From: Oleiagrimonas sp964608595
GTDB taxonomy: Bacteria; Pseudomonadota; Gammaproteobacteria; Xanthomonadales; Rhodanobacteraceae
Direction of reading: 5' to 3'
Assembly (NCBI GenBank): GCA_964608595.1
Contig: CAZSOU010000002.1
Span: forward strand, 10,567-74,566
DNA: 64,000 nt
Position 1 is the stretch's first letter. Every line of letters begins with the position of its first letter. The translations under genes and the position numbers were made by a program. The notes under the pieces were generated by a model that saw only the letters and a program-made list of their open reading frames with translations, was not told the origin of the DNA and did not search any database. Shown piece after piece: positions 36,234-44,846 of the stretch.

Positions 36234-37787
36234 TCAGCTGGAGGTCCTGATCGTTTTTTCGCGTCGTGCGGCTTTTTCATGATCCAGACGAAACGTCACG
36301 TGCCGACGTACCCAGCCGGCGTGCGGCTTGCCGTTGGAGGTGGGCGGGGCGAGCGTCCAATGCATGGCGCCCCGGGCGGCGGCCTTGTCGAGTGAAGCGT
36401 AGCCGGACGACTTTTCGATTTTCGCTTCGGAAGGCTTGCCGTTGGCGTCGACATGTATGAGCAGAACCACGGTGCCCTCGTGCCGTTGTTGCATGGCTTT
36501 CTTCGGAAAATGGGGCCAGTGCTCCGTGTGCGCCGTGCTGTCGCCTGCCGGAGCGTTTTCGTCGAGACTGAAAGTGACCGGTACTTTCGCCCAGCCTTTG
36601 GCCGGTTTTCCGTTCACCATGCGTGGATGGAACCGCCAGTTCATGGCGGCGTCGATCGCCGCTTGATCCAGTGACCCGTAACCCGACGATTGCGCGACCT
36701 CGGTTTTCGACGGATGGCCATCGGGCTGAACCAGGATTTTCAGGACGACCGTGCCTTCTTGCTTGTTTTCAATGGCCTCTTTCGGATAGCGCGGCGGATA
36801 CCTTTGCTTGAAAGCCATGTCCACCGACGGCTGATCGGCTTGCGGGCTCGTCGTGGACGTCGCCTGCCTGGTCGCGCCGGCGACGCCGGGCAACGCCGCC
36901 TGTGCCGCGAAGGCCGCTCCGGCCAGCAGCAGAACAAGCCCGACGTAGCCGACAGTCTGGCGCAGGCGGGAAATTCGGTATTGTTGAATCATGATCAGTC
37001 GTTCCTTGAGTTGCGGTTTGGACAGCCATGGATTCATGGCCGGCAGGGCCTCGGCAGTCGTGTTGCTGCCGATGAGGGTACGGGCGTAGCGGGCAATCGC
37101 GCTCGGCTCGCGGCGCAATACGGCGGCATCACAAGCCAGCTCCTGATCCAGGTGAAAACAGGACATGGCGAGCCAGGCGGGAGGAAAGAACCACAGTGCG
37201 GCCAGGACCAGTTCGGCCAGCAGCGACCACAGCGGATCGCCGCGACGCAGGTGGGCGAATTCGTGAGCCAATACCTGCGTGCGTGCCTCGGCATCGAAGC
37301 GATCGGTGAAATCGGCGGGCAACAACACATGGCAGGGAGTGCCGAAGAGCACGGCGGGGCCGGCCGGGTGCAAGCGCAGGCGTCGGACGTTTCGACGGGC
37401 CACGTCTGATGCGAGCGCTCGACGCATGCTCATGGTCAGCGGGCGTGACGTCCGCATGACGCGCAGATAACAAATTGCCAGGCGCAGCAACATCAGGCCG
37501 CAACCGCCAAGCCACAGGCAAAGCCATGGAGACACAGGCGCGGCTGCCGTCTGTGCGGGCGTGGTCGGCGCAACCCACAAAGCCGGCAACGTCGGCGGCG
37601 AGAACGCGCTCATCGGCGTGAGGATCATCGTCGGCAGCCACGGCACGATGGCCAGAAGACACGGCAGCGCCCACACGCAGAACGCGGGGCACGGTCCGGC
37701 AAGGCGACGCAAAGGGCGGCGCAACAACCAGGCCAGCAGCACGCCGACACAGGCCAGCACGACCGATTGGAACAACGAGTGCATCAT
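36234..37787 (-). CDS. M56 (BlaR1/MecR1-like) peptidase fused to two TonB domains
   Basis: Inner-membrane sensor-type zinc protease of 517 aa. N-terminal helices (about 5-25, 35-60, 85-110) precede an M56 metalloprotease domain with HExxH in VLAHEFAHLRRGDPLW (near residue 175) and the downstream LDQELACDAAVL. A further helix (about 280-300) leads to two tandem TonB C-terminal domains in the periplasm (about 325-410: QEGTVVLKILVQPDGHPSK; about 425-505: HEGTVVLLIHVDANGKPSE). BlaR1 carries a penicillin-binding sensor at this place; here TonB domains replace it. The TGA stop of the upstream BlaI-type gene overlaps its ATG (37787). Confidence 0.88.
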   Translation of the reverse strand: MMHSLFQSVVLACVGVLLAWLLRRPLRRLAGPCPAFCVWALPCLLAIVPWLPTMILTPMSAFSPPTLPALWVAPTTPAQTAAAPVSPWLCLWLGGCGLMLLRLAICYLRVMRTSRPLTMSMRRALASDVARRNVRRLRLHPAGPAVLFGTPCHVLLPADFTDRFDAEARTQVLAHEFAHLRRGDPLWSLLAELVLAALWFFPPAWLAMSCFHLDQELACDAAVLRREPSAIARYARTLIGSNTTAEALPAMNPWLSKPQLKERLIMIQQYRISRLRQTVGYVGLVLLLAGAAFAAQAALPGVAGATRQATSTTSPQADQPSVDMAFKQRYPPRYPKEAIENKQEGTVVLKILVQPDGHPSKTEVAQSSGYGSLDQAAIDAAMNWRFHPRMVNGKPAKGWAKVPVTFSLDENAPAGDSTAHTEHWPHFPKKAMQQRHEGTVVLLIHVDANGKPSEAKIEKSSGYASLDKAAARGAMHWTLAPPTSNGKPHAGWVRRHVTFRLDHEKAARREKTIRTSS

Positions 37788-38167
37788 GATTTGTCCCCGT
37801 GTTTGCGTTCAATGGCGTCCATCAGTTGACGCAGTTCGCGGATGTCCTTGTCGGAGAGTTTTTCATGCCGGCTGAAGTGCGCCAGCATCGGCGCCAGGCG
37901 ACCATCGAACGCGCGGTCGAGCAGACTGCGGCTTTCCTCGGCTTGCCAGTCCTCGCGTCGCAACAACGGGCTGTACAGATAACGACGACCGTCGCGGCGC
38001 GCCTCGATGGCGTTTTTGCGCAGCAGACGGTTGAGCAGGGTCTTGATGGTTTTTTCCTGCCAGTCGGTTTGATCGGCCAGCGCCTGAATGATGGCGTCGG
38101 CGCTCAGAGGCGCGTTTTGCCACAGGACCTGCATGACGCGGCTTTCGGCTTCGCTGATGTTGGGCAT
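37784..38167 (-). CDS. BlaI/MecI/CopY-family repressor
   Basis: Winged-helix DNA-binding repressor (127 aa). The N-terminal domain is typical (ISEAESRVMQVLWQNAPLSA; TIKTLLNRLLRKNAIEAR), and a C-terminal dimerisation and cleavage region follows. In BlaR1/BlaI systems the M56 protease removes the repressor after signal sensing; the same logic is inferred here from gene order and overlap. ATG 38167 is used; TTG/ATG starts upstream would cover the operator region. Two matching palindromes sit immediately upstream. Confidence 0.9.
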   Translation of the reverse strand: MPNISEAESRVMQVLWQNAPLSADAIIQALADQTDWQEKTIKTLLNRLLRKNAIEARRDGRRYLYSPLLRREDWQAEESRSLLDRAFDGRLAPMLAHFSRHEKLSDKDIRELRQLMDAIERKHGDKS

Positions 38168-38171
38168 GTCG

Positions 38172-38185
38172 ATTACATTTGTAAT
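38172..38185. promoter_or_regulatory. BlaI-type operator, proximal
   Basis: ATTACATTTGTAAT, a palindrome with the TACA/TGTA half-sites characteristic of BlaI/MecI/CopY operators. It lies 4 bp upstream of the repressor ATG and would allow autoregulation. Confidence 0.75.
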
Positions 38186-38198
38186 TTGTGTGGTCAAG

Positions 38199-38212
38199 AT
38201 TACACGTGTAAT
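38199..38212. promoter_or_regulatory. BlaI-type operator, distal
   Basis: ATTACACGTGTAAT, a perfect palindrome of the same type, 27 bp (between two and three helical turns) from the proximal one. Both stand out as AT-rich in GC-rich DNA. Together they form a typical twin operator over the promoter of the BlaI/M56 operon. Confidence 0.78.
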
Positions 38213-38320
38213 TGTTCGTGTCAAGCAGTGGTCGTCGAAGGAGGCGCCGGGGGCTGGGGGATCAAAGCCTTCGAGCGGGTGGTGAAATTGCCGATGCGAC
38301 GCAGAGATCGGGGCCGCCGG

Positions 38321-38620
38321 TCACGCGCCGGAGCTGCCCACCAGCGTCAGCTTTGGACGCTCGTGGGCGACGGGCACGGGCTCGGGTGACATCGCATGTT
38401 CGAGTTCGACTTCGAAGCAATCGGCACGCAGGCGTGCGGCGTTGATCAGGCTTTCAGGCAGACTGTCCGCATCCAGCATCTGCTTGGCAAGTGCGCGCTG
38501 GTGGCCGTCGAAGCGTGGATCGCGTGCGGCTTCGTCGATGATGCAGGCCAGGACGCCGAGCCAGCTCGAATCGGGCGAGCGCAGCGCGAGCATGATTTCC
38601 GAACGAATGCCTGGTTTCAT
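38321..38620 (-). CDS. Hypothetical small protein
   Basis: A 99-residue acidic-to-neutral protein without recognised domain, signal peptide or helix. The middle part (LGVLACIIDEAARDPRFDGH; RALAKQMLDADSLPESLI) has protein-like composition. ATG 38620 with a weak AGG-rich upstream stretch. It stands between the BlaI operator and the divergent methyltransferase. Function unknown; moderately likely to be real. Confidence 0.5.
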   Translation of the reverse strand: MKPGIRSEIMLALRSPDSSWLGVLACIIDEAARDPRFDGHQRALAKQMLDADSLPESLINAARLRADCFEVELEHAMSPEPVPVAHERPKLTLVGSSGA

Positions 38621-38806
38621 GGCCTGAGCCTTTGCGAACTACCGGAAAGGAAGCAGGAATGGTGCCAATACGGCGCGCGAGTTCACGGTTTGCAATGCAC
38701 GGATCAATCGCTTAGGTTGCATTCATTGCCACGACCATCTGCCGCCGCGTATTGCACAGGCATTCGTGGCGGCCTGCATGCATGCGCGATCCACTTCGGG
38801 AGCGCC

Positions 38807-39577
38807 GTGAAGCCGCATCGCTACCGCATCCGCTTTCCCAGCGACAACCTGGCTCGCGTCGAGCAGGGGGCGGCCTGGTTCCACATTGTCGAAGACGGTC
38901 GCGAAGAGCGGATCGGGTTTCACGATTACGCGGCGATCTACGCGCATCCCGGTCTCTACGAACAGCTGTTCCACGATCGTCTGAAGTGCACATCGCCGCG
39001 CAAGCTGAGTGCGCTGCTGCGCGACGTGGCAAGCGGTGGCGGTGGTGATCCGACCCGGCTTCGGGTGCTGGATGTGGGCGCCGGCAATGGCATGGTCGGC
39101 GAGCTTCTGGTCGAGCAGGGCGTGGCGCGCGTCGTCGGGGTCGACATCATTCCCGAAGCCGGTGAAGCGTGCTGGCGCGACCGGCCGGGTGCCTACGACG
39201 ATTATTACGTGGTGGATCTGACGCATCCGGAGCCGGAGATACAGGCGGATTTGCACGACTGGCGTTTTGATGCCATGACCATGGTCGCCGCACTGGGTTT
39301 CGGCGATATTCCGGTGCCGGCTTTTGCGGCGGCCTGGAACCTGATCGCCGAACACGGCTGGGTGGCCTTCAACATCAAGGAAAGCTTTCTCGACAGCACC
39401 GACACCAGCGGCTTCTCGCGCCTGATCAAACGCCTGATCCACAACGATTACCTCAAACTGCATCATTTGGAGCGTTATCGTCACCGTCTGTCCATCGAAG
39501 GCGAGCAGCTGCATTATTACGCCGTGATCGGACACAAACGTCGGCAAATCGACGATGCCTGCCTCGCGGACATCTGA
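38807..39577 (+). CDS. Class I SAM-dependent methyltransferase
   Basis: Cytosolic methyltransferase-fold protein, 256 aa. SAM motif I is VLDVGAGNGMVGELL near residue 88; motif II GVDIIPEAGEACW and the later MTMVAALGFGDIP follow. GTG 38807 has GGGA upstream, and homology begins near it; the ORF is open much earlier without support. Its 3' end overlaps the ATPase gene by 23 bp. The substrate is unknown. Confidence 0.82.
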   Translation: MKPHRYRIRFPSDNLARVEQGAAWFHIVEDGREERIGFHDYAAIYAHPGLYEQLFHDRLKCTSPRKLSALLRDVASGGGGDPTRLRVLDVGAGNGMVGELLVEQGVARVVGVDIIPEAGEACWRDRPGAYDDYYVVDLTHPEPEIQADLHDWRFDAMTMVAALGFGDIPVPAFAAAWNLIAEHGWVAFNIKESFLDSTDTSGFSRLIKRLIHNDYLKLHHLERYRHRLSIEGEQLHYYAVIGHKRRQIDDACLADI

Positions 39578-40319
39578 GCCGGCGTTCGCGCTTGAAAACG
39601 CCACCCGTGCATGGGGCGACGTTCGTGCCGTGGACCGGGTCACGCTCGATTTCGCACGTGGTGAAACCGCGGTATTGATCGGCAGCAGCGGGTCGGGCAA
39701 ATCGACCGTTCTGCGGTTGTTGATCGGACTGGAGTGGCCGGACGATGGCGTGGTCCGGCGTCATGGCAAGCCGCTGCAGCGAGGCGGGCTGCTCGCGTTG
39801 CGCAGGCAGGTGGGCTACGTGATTCAGGAGGGCGGTCTGTTTCCCCACTTGACCGTGTACGGCAATCTCGCGTTGTTGCCGCGCCACGTCGGCTGGACAT
39901 CCGCGCGCATACGCGCACGTGCCGGGGAACTGGCGGCATTGACGCACCTTGACGAGGCACTGCTTGCACGCTTCCCGGCCGAATTGTCCGGTGGTCAGCG
40001 CCAGCGCGTGGCATTGATGCGTGCGTTGATGCCGGACCCGGACACATTGCTGCTGGATGAGCCGCTGGGGGCACTCGATCCGTTGGTGCGCCATGAACTG
40101 CAGGATGAGTTGCGAGACATTTTCCGACGGCTGGGCAAGACCGTCATTCTGGTGACGCACGACATGGCCGAAGCGGCATTTTTCAGTCGGCGGCTGATAC
40201 TGATGCGTGCCGGTCGCGTGGTGCAGGATGGCAGTCTGGACGACTTCCGCGAGGCGCCGGCCGATGCTTTCGTGCAACGTTTTCTCGATGCGCATCGCGA
40301 TTTGCCGGGGGCGCACTGA
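39555..40319 (+). CDS. OsmV/ProV-like ABC ATPase for compatible-solute uptake
   Basis: Cytosolic ATPase of a glycine-betaine/choline-type importer, 254 aa. Walker A IGSSGSGKST, Q-loop VIQEGGLFPHL, signature LSGGQRQRVALMRAL, Walker B LLLDEPLGALDP and H-loop VTHDMAEA are all present. It lacks the C-terminal CBS tandem of larger ProV/OpuA ATPases, so ionic-strength gating by CBS domains is not expected. The stop overlaps the permease start (TGATG). It overlaps the upstream methyltransferase, though no common function is apparent. Confidence 0.86.
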   Translation: MPASRTSEPAFALENATRAWGDVRAVDRVTLDFARGETAVLIGSSGSGKSTVLRLLIGLEWPDDGVVRRHGKPLQRGGLLALRRQVGYVIQEGGLFPHLTVYGNLALLPRHVGWTSARIRARAGELAALTHLDEALLARFPAELSGGQRQRVALMRALMPDPDTLLLDEPLGALDPLVRHELQDELRDIFRRLGKTVILVTHDMAEAAFFSRRLILMRAGRVVQDGSLDDFREAPADAFVQRFLDAHRDLPGAH

Positions 40320-41809
40320 TGATGCGTCTGTGGCTGTTCGGTCTGTGCCTGTTGTGGCCGCTGGCCGTGCAGTCGGCGGCCGAGTCTCCGCAAACGGTCG
40401 TGATCGGCTCCAAGAATTTCACCGAGTCGGTCGTGCTGGGCGCCATCGCCCGGCTCGAGGCGGACGGGGACGGTCTGGTCGCGCAACACAAGCGCAGCAT
40501 GGGCGGCACGCGCATTTTATGGCGCGCGTTGCGCGAGGGCGATATCGACGTGTATGCCGAGTACACCGGAACCATCACCCACGAGCTGCTGCCGAACGTG
40601 TCGCCCGATGTCGGGGTCCGGGTGTTGCGGCAACACCTGAAAAAACTCGGTATCGGCATTACCGATCCACTCGGTTTCAACAACACTTACGCGCTGGGCA
40701 TGCTGGCCGATCGCGCGCGCAGGGAACATATCGATCGCATTTCCGACCTGGCGGATCATCCGCGGCTGGATCTGGCGTTTTCCAACGAATTCATGCAGCG
40801 CGACGATGGCTGGCCGGGCTTGAAGAAGACGTACCGTCTGCCCCAGCACGCACGCGGCATGGATCACGCACTTGCCTATCGCGCGCTGGCATCGGGCGCC
40901 ATCGATGTCACCGACCTGTACAGCACCGATGCCGAAATCGCCTATTACCACTTGCGCGTGCTCACCGACGACAAACACTATTTCCCGCGTTACGACGCGG
41001 TGTACCTGTATCGACTGGATCTGCAGAAACGTGCGCCGGCGTTCGTCGCCTCATTGAAAGGACTGGCCGGAACCATCAGCGCCAGGGACATGCGCGGCAT
41101 GAACAAGGCCGTCAAGATTGATGGCGAAAGCGAAGCCGCGGCCGCGGCGGCTTTTCTCGGCGTCGAGCCGGTGCATGCCGACGCACGTTTCTGGACGTCG
41201 CTGTGGCATTACACGCTGCAGCACCTGGTGCTGGTGGGCATTTCGCTTTCGCTGGCACTGCTGCTGGCGGTGCCGCTGGGCATTCTTGCCGCGCGGTTGC
41301 AACGGCTGGGACAGCTGGTGCTGGGGTTGACGGGCATCCTGCAAACAGTGCCGTCACTGGCGATGTTCGTGTTCATGATCCCCATCTTCGGTATCGGTGC
41401 GGAACCGGCCATTGCGGCGCTGTTTCTATACAGTCTGCTGCCGATCGTGCGCAACACCCATGCCGGGCTCACCGGGATCGAGCCGTCGTTGCTGGAATCG
41501 GCCGCAGCGCTCGGCTTGCCGCATCGCGTGCGGCTGTGGCGCGTGGAATTGCCATTGGCGTTGCGCTCGATCCTGGCCGGTGTGAAGATTGCCGCGGTGA
41601 TCAACGTCGGTACCGCCACGCTGGGCGCGTTGATCGGTGCCGGCGGGTACGGTCAGCCGATTCTCACCGGCATTCGTCTGGACGACATCGGTCTGATTCT
41701 CGAAGGCGCGATTCCGGCAGCCATCCTCGCCTTGCTGGTGCAGGGCGTGTTCGAGCTCATCGAGCGCGTGTTGACGCCACGTGGTTTGCGCTTGCGCGCC
41801 AGGGCTTAG
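40319..41809 (+). CDS. Substrate-binding/permease fusion of a betaine-choline-type ABC importer
   Basis: Two-domain protein of 496 aa. A signal sequence is followed by a periplasmic OpuAC-type solute-binding domain (about 25-280: VVIGSKNFTESVVLGAIARL; DIDVYAEYTGTITHELL). A BPD-type permease with about five or six helices follows (about 300-480: ILQTVPSLAMFVFMIPIFG; GVKIAAVINVGTATLGALIG). The binding domain precedes the permease, so the whole importer needs just this gene and the ATPase. Substrate is probably a quaternary amine or related osmolyte, by homology. Confidence 0.86.
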   Translation: MMRLWLFGLCLLWPLAVQSAAESPQTVVIGSKNFTESVVLGAIARLEADGDGLVAQHKRSMGGTRILWRALREGDIDVYAEYTGTITHELLPNVSPDVGVRVLRQHLKKLGIGITDPLGFNNTYALGMLADRARREHIDRISDLADHPRLDLAFSNEFMQRDDGWPGLKKTYRLPQHARGMDHALAYRALASGAIDVTDLYSTDAEIAYYHLRVLTDDKHYFPRYDAVYLYRLDLQKRAPAFVASLKGLAGTISARDMRGMNKAVKIDGESEAAAAAAFLGVEPVHADARFWTSLWHYTLQHLVLVGISLSLALLLAVPLGILAARLQRLGQLVLGLTGILQTVPSLAMFVFMIPIFGIGAEPAIAALFLYSLLPIVRNTHAGLTGIEPSLLESAAALGLPHRVRLWRVELPLALRSILAGVKIAAVINVGTATLGALIGAGGYGQPILTGIRLDDIGLILEGAIPAAILALLVQGVFELIERVLTPRGLRLRARA

Positions 41810-41818
41810 AATAGGCGG

Positions 41819-43075
41819 ATGAACACTCCCCATAGCGATGTGCTGATTCTCGGTGGTGGCGTCATCGGTCTGTCTTGCGCGCTGTATCTGCTCAAGGCGG
41901 GCGCCGACGTGCGCGTGCTGGAGCAGGGCACGGTCGGCGTCGGTGCTTCGCACGGCAACTGCGGCACGCTCACGCCCAGCCATTGCGAGCCGTTGTGCGC
42001 GCCGGGCATGGTTGGCAAGGCCATGCACTGGATGCTCAAGCGTGACGCGCCGTTATACGTCAATCCGTTTCCCGATCCCAAACGTCTGCGCTGGCTTCTG
42101 GGTTTTGCCAGGCATTGCAACTGGCGTGACTATGCTCATGCCACCGAAGCTCGTGCGGCCATTCTGCAACGCTCACGCGGTTTGATCGAGGAGTTGGTGC
42201 ACAGTGAAAATCTCGCTTGCGAATTCGCTACCGACGGCGTGATGTTCGTTTATCGTGATCCGGCCGCACTGGACGCCGAACAGCGTCACGTCGATTACTT
42301 GCGCAATCTCGATATTCCGGTCGAGCCCAAGAGCGCTGCCGAAGTATTGGCGATGGAGCCGTCGCTGCGCGAGGACATCGTGGGCGGTATCCATCACCCC
42401 GGGGACGCGCGCATCCGGCCGGACTGCTACGTGTCCGAGCTGGCGCGCAGGGTGCGCGAGTCGGGCGGCATCATCGAAGAGAATACCCGCGTGGAGCGTT
42501 TTTCCACCGCGCAAGGCGCCATCCGCAACGTTCGCACCAAACGCCGGCATTTCAGTGCCGATCGCATCGTACTGGCACTGGGTGCCTGGTCGCCGCGCAC
42601 CGCATCGAAGCTCGGGCTGCATGTCCCGATGCAGCCGGGCAAAGGCTATTCGATCACTTACTCGCGTCCCGAAAACTGTCCGCGCACGCCACTGGTGCTG
42701 CACGAGGCATCGGTATGCGTGACCAGCTGGGATTCGGGTTTTCGTCTTGGCAGCACGATGGAGTTTTCCGGCTACGACAAGCGCCTCAACAAGGCGCGAC
42801 TGGCGGCGCTGGAGCGCGGCGCCGCGCAATACCTGCGCGATCCGGTCGGTCCCGAGGTGCAGGAGAAATGGTGGGGCTGGCGGCCCATGAGCGTGGATGA
42901 GATCCCCATCATCGGCCCCAGTACGCGCTGGTCCAACCTGATGTTGGCGACCGGCCACGGCATGATGGGCATGAGCATGTCCGCCGCCACTGGTGAGCTG
43001 GTCGCCGCTTTGTGCTATGGCCCGGCGCCGACGATTGATCCCACACCTTACGCGCCATCGCGTTTTCACTTGTAG
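41819..43075 (+). CDS. FAD-dependent D-amino-acid dehydrogenase (DadA-like)
   Basis: Flavoprotein of the DAO family, 418 aa, predicted to oxidise D-amino acids to keto acids. FAD-binding motif VLILGGGVIGLSCALYLL is at the N-terminus, and the C-terminal ILATGHGMMGMSMS-like segment (MLATGHGMMGMSMSAATGEL) contacts the cofactor. ATG 41819 has AGGCGG directly upstream. No alanine racemase of the catabolic type lies next to it (the alr gene is 20 kb away). Confidence 0.82.
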   Translation: MNTPHSDVLILGGGVIGLSCALYLLKAGADVRVLEQGTVGVGASHGNCGTLTPSHCEPLCAPGMVGKAMHWMLKRDAPLYVNPFPDPKRLRWLLGFARHCNWRDYAHATEARAAILQRSRGLIEELVHSENLACEFATDGVMFVYRDPAALDAEQRHVDYLRNLDIPVEPKSAAEVLAMEPSLREDIVGGIHHPGDARIRPDCYVSELARRVRESGGIIEENTRVERFSTAQGAIRNVRTKRRHFSADRIVLALGAWSPRTASKLGLHVPMQPGKGYSITYSRPENCPRTPLVLHEASVCVTSWDSGFRLGSTMEFSGYDKRLNKARLAALERGAAQYLRDPVGPEVQEKWWGWRPMSVDEIPIIGPSTRWSNLMLATGHGMMGMSMSAATGELVAALCYGPAPTIDPTPYAPSRFHL

Positions 43076-43218
43076 GCCGGGTCCTGGTGCGCTCTGTGCG
43101 TGTAGCGGAAGGTTCGAAGCGGATTGGCATGTTTGCAACAATCGATGCGGAATCCGCGAATGCATCTGCCGCCGCGACCTGTATATTGCCTGCCCCTGAC
43201 ATCAATGGAAAAATTCCC

Positions 43219-43407
43219 ATGCGCTTGTTGCTTGCCCTGCTGCTGCCCTGGTTGCAGTTTTTCACCATCGGCCGCCCTTTTGCCGGGATCATTTGCCTGA
43301 TTCTGCAAATCACCATCATCGGTTGGGTGCCGGCGGCGATCTGGTCGGTGTATGCGCTCAGTCAATACCATACGGACCGCAAGATCGAGCGGGCACGCTT
43401 TCGCTGA
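43219..43407 (+). CDS. Pmp3/YqaE-family small membrane protein
   Basis: A 62-residue hydrophobic protein of the Pmp3 (PMP3/YqaE) family: two helices (LLALLLPWLQFFTIGRPFAG; ILQITIIGWVPAAIWSVYAL) and a short basic tail. In yeast and plants Pmp3 proteins affect membrane potential and salt tolerance; bacterial roles are poorly known. The family usually ends with YHTD/YH as here. ATG 43219; upstream in-frame starts lack support. Confidence 0.82.
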   Translation: MRLLLALLLPWLQFFTIGRPFAGIICLILQITIIGWVPAAIWSVYALSQYHTDRKIERARFR

Positions 43408-43451
43408 GCGGATCGGGTTATGGTGACGTTCCCGACCCGTGGAGCTTCACC

Positions 43452-44798
43452 ATGTCGCAAACCCATGATCTGATCATCCTCGGCGCAGGCTCAGGTGGCC
43501 TGGCCACGGCGTTTCGCGCCGCCGCCCATGGCGCCCGCGTGGCCCTGCTCGAACCGGGCGCGCTGGGCGGTACTTGTGTCAATGTCGGCTGCGTGCCCAA
43601 GAAGGCCATGTGGTATGCGGCGCAAATGGCTGAAGCACAGCAGCTGGCGCGCGACTACGGGTTCGATCTGACACCGGGCACGTTGAACTGGGAAACGTTC
43701 GTGACGCGTCGTCAGGCCTACATCGACGGGATCCACGAAAGTTACCGCCGACGTATCGAGAAGGCCGGCATCGAACGGATCGCGGCAAAGGGCCGGTTCG
43801 TGGCCGCACACGTGGTCGAAGCCGATGATCGCCGCTTGCAAGCTCCGCATGTGGTAATCGCCAATGGCGCGCGTTCGCGCAAGCTGGATCTGCAAGGTTT
43901 CGAGCTCGGTATCGATTCGGACGGCTTTTTCGACTTGACCGCCTGCCCGAAGCGGGCAGCGATCGTCGGTGGCGGTTACATCGCCGTGGAACTGGGCGGC
44001 GTGTTGAACGCCTTGGGGGCCGAGGTCGACATCATGGCGCGCCATCGTCTGTTGTCCGGCTTCGATGACGATCTGTCCCGTGCGCTGGGTGAATGGATGC
44101 GTTCGGACGGCATCGGCGTCCATTACCACTGCAATGTGCAGGGCGTGCGACGCAAGGATGACGGTTTGCATCTTGATTGCGACAGTGACACCGGCAGAGG
44201 CGCCTATGACGTCGTGCTTTGGGCAGTCGGTCGCGTGGCCAACAGCGAAGATCTCGGCCTGGAAACCGTGGGTGTGGATTGCGACGATGACGGTCATATC
44301 GTCGTCGATGCCTATCAGAATACCAGTGCGTCTGGTATCTACGCCGTCGGCGACGTGACGGCTCGCCCGGCGTTGACACCCGTTGCGGTTGCCGCCGGTC
44401 GGCATCTGGCTGATCGCTTGTTCGGTGGCGACGACGATGCGCGTCTGGATTACGACAACATCCCCAGCGTCGCATTTTCGCATCCGCCACTGGCGAGTGT
44501 CGGTCTGGACGAAGGCACGGCGCGCCAGCAGGCCGGTGACAGCGTGCGTTGTTACCGGACCGGTTTCACGCCGATGCAATTGGCGCTTTCCGAACGGCCG
44601 CGCAAGATGCAGATGAAGCTGGTGTGTGAAGGCCATGACGAAAAGGTGGTCGGCGTGCACATTCTCGGACCCGGCGCCGACGAGATGATCCAGGGGTTTG
44701 CTGTTGCCGTGAAAATGGGCGCGTGCAAGGCCGATTTCGACGCGACCGTGGCGGTGCATCCCACAGCCGCCGAAGAACTCGTGACGATGACCGGATGA
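43452..44798 (+). CDS. gor: Glutathione-disulfide reductase
   Basis: Cytosolic NADPH-dependent flavoenzyme keeping glutathione reduced, 448 aa. FAD motif ILGAGSGGLATAF, redox-active disulfide GGTCVNVGCVPKK near residue 42, NADPH-binding VGGGYIAVELGGVLNALG and the C-terminal catalytic HPTAAEE are all present. ATG 43452 is 8 bp after GGAG; upstream in-frame codons are not conserved. It is followed by a strong hairpin. Confidence 0.94.
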   Translation: MSQTHDLIILGAGSGGLATAFRAAAHGARVALLEPGALGGTCVNVGCVPKKAMWYAAQMAEAQQLARDYGFDLTPGTLNWETFVTRRQAYIDGIHESYRRRIEKAGIERIAAKGRFVAAHVVEADDRRLQAPHVVIANGARSRKLDLQGFELGIDSDGFFDLTACPKRAAIVGGGYIAVELGGVLNALGAEVDIMARHRLLSGFDDDLSRALGEWMRSDGIGVHYHCNVQGVRRKDDGLHLDCDSDTGRGAYDVVLWAVGRVANSEDLGLETVGVDCDDDGHIVVDAYQNTSASGIYAVGDVTARPALTPVAVAAGRHLADRLFGGDDDARLDYDNIPSVAFSHPPLASVGLDEGTARQQAGDSVRCYRTGFTPMQLALSERPRKMQMKLVCEGHDEKVVGVHILGPGADEMIQGFAVAVKMGACKADFDATVAVHPTAAEELVTMTG

Positions 44799-44800
44799 CT

Positions 44801-44828
44801 CGCGGGTCGGGTCACGCCCCGACCCGCG
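44801..44828 (+). terminator. Strong hairpin between gor and hutG
   Basis: A perfect 11-bp GC-rich stem (CGCGGGTCGGG with CCCGACCCGCG) and a 6-base loop directly after gor. There is no run of T, so it could act as a weak terminator, a mRNA stabiliser, or attenuation between gor and hutG, whose ATG is 18 bp further on. Confidence 0.55.
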
Positions 44829-44846
44829 ATTGATTACACTGGGTGC

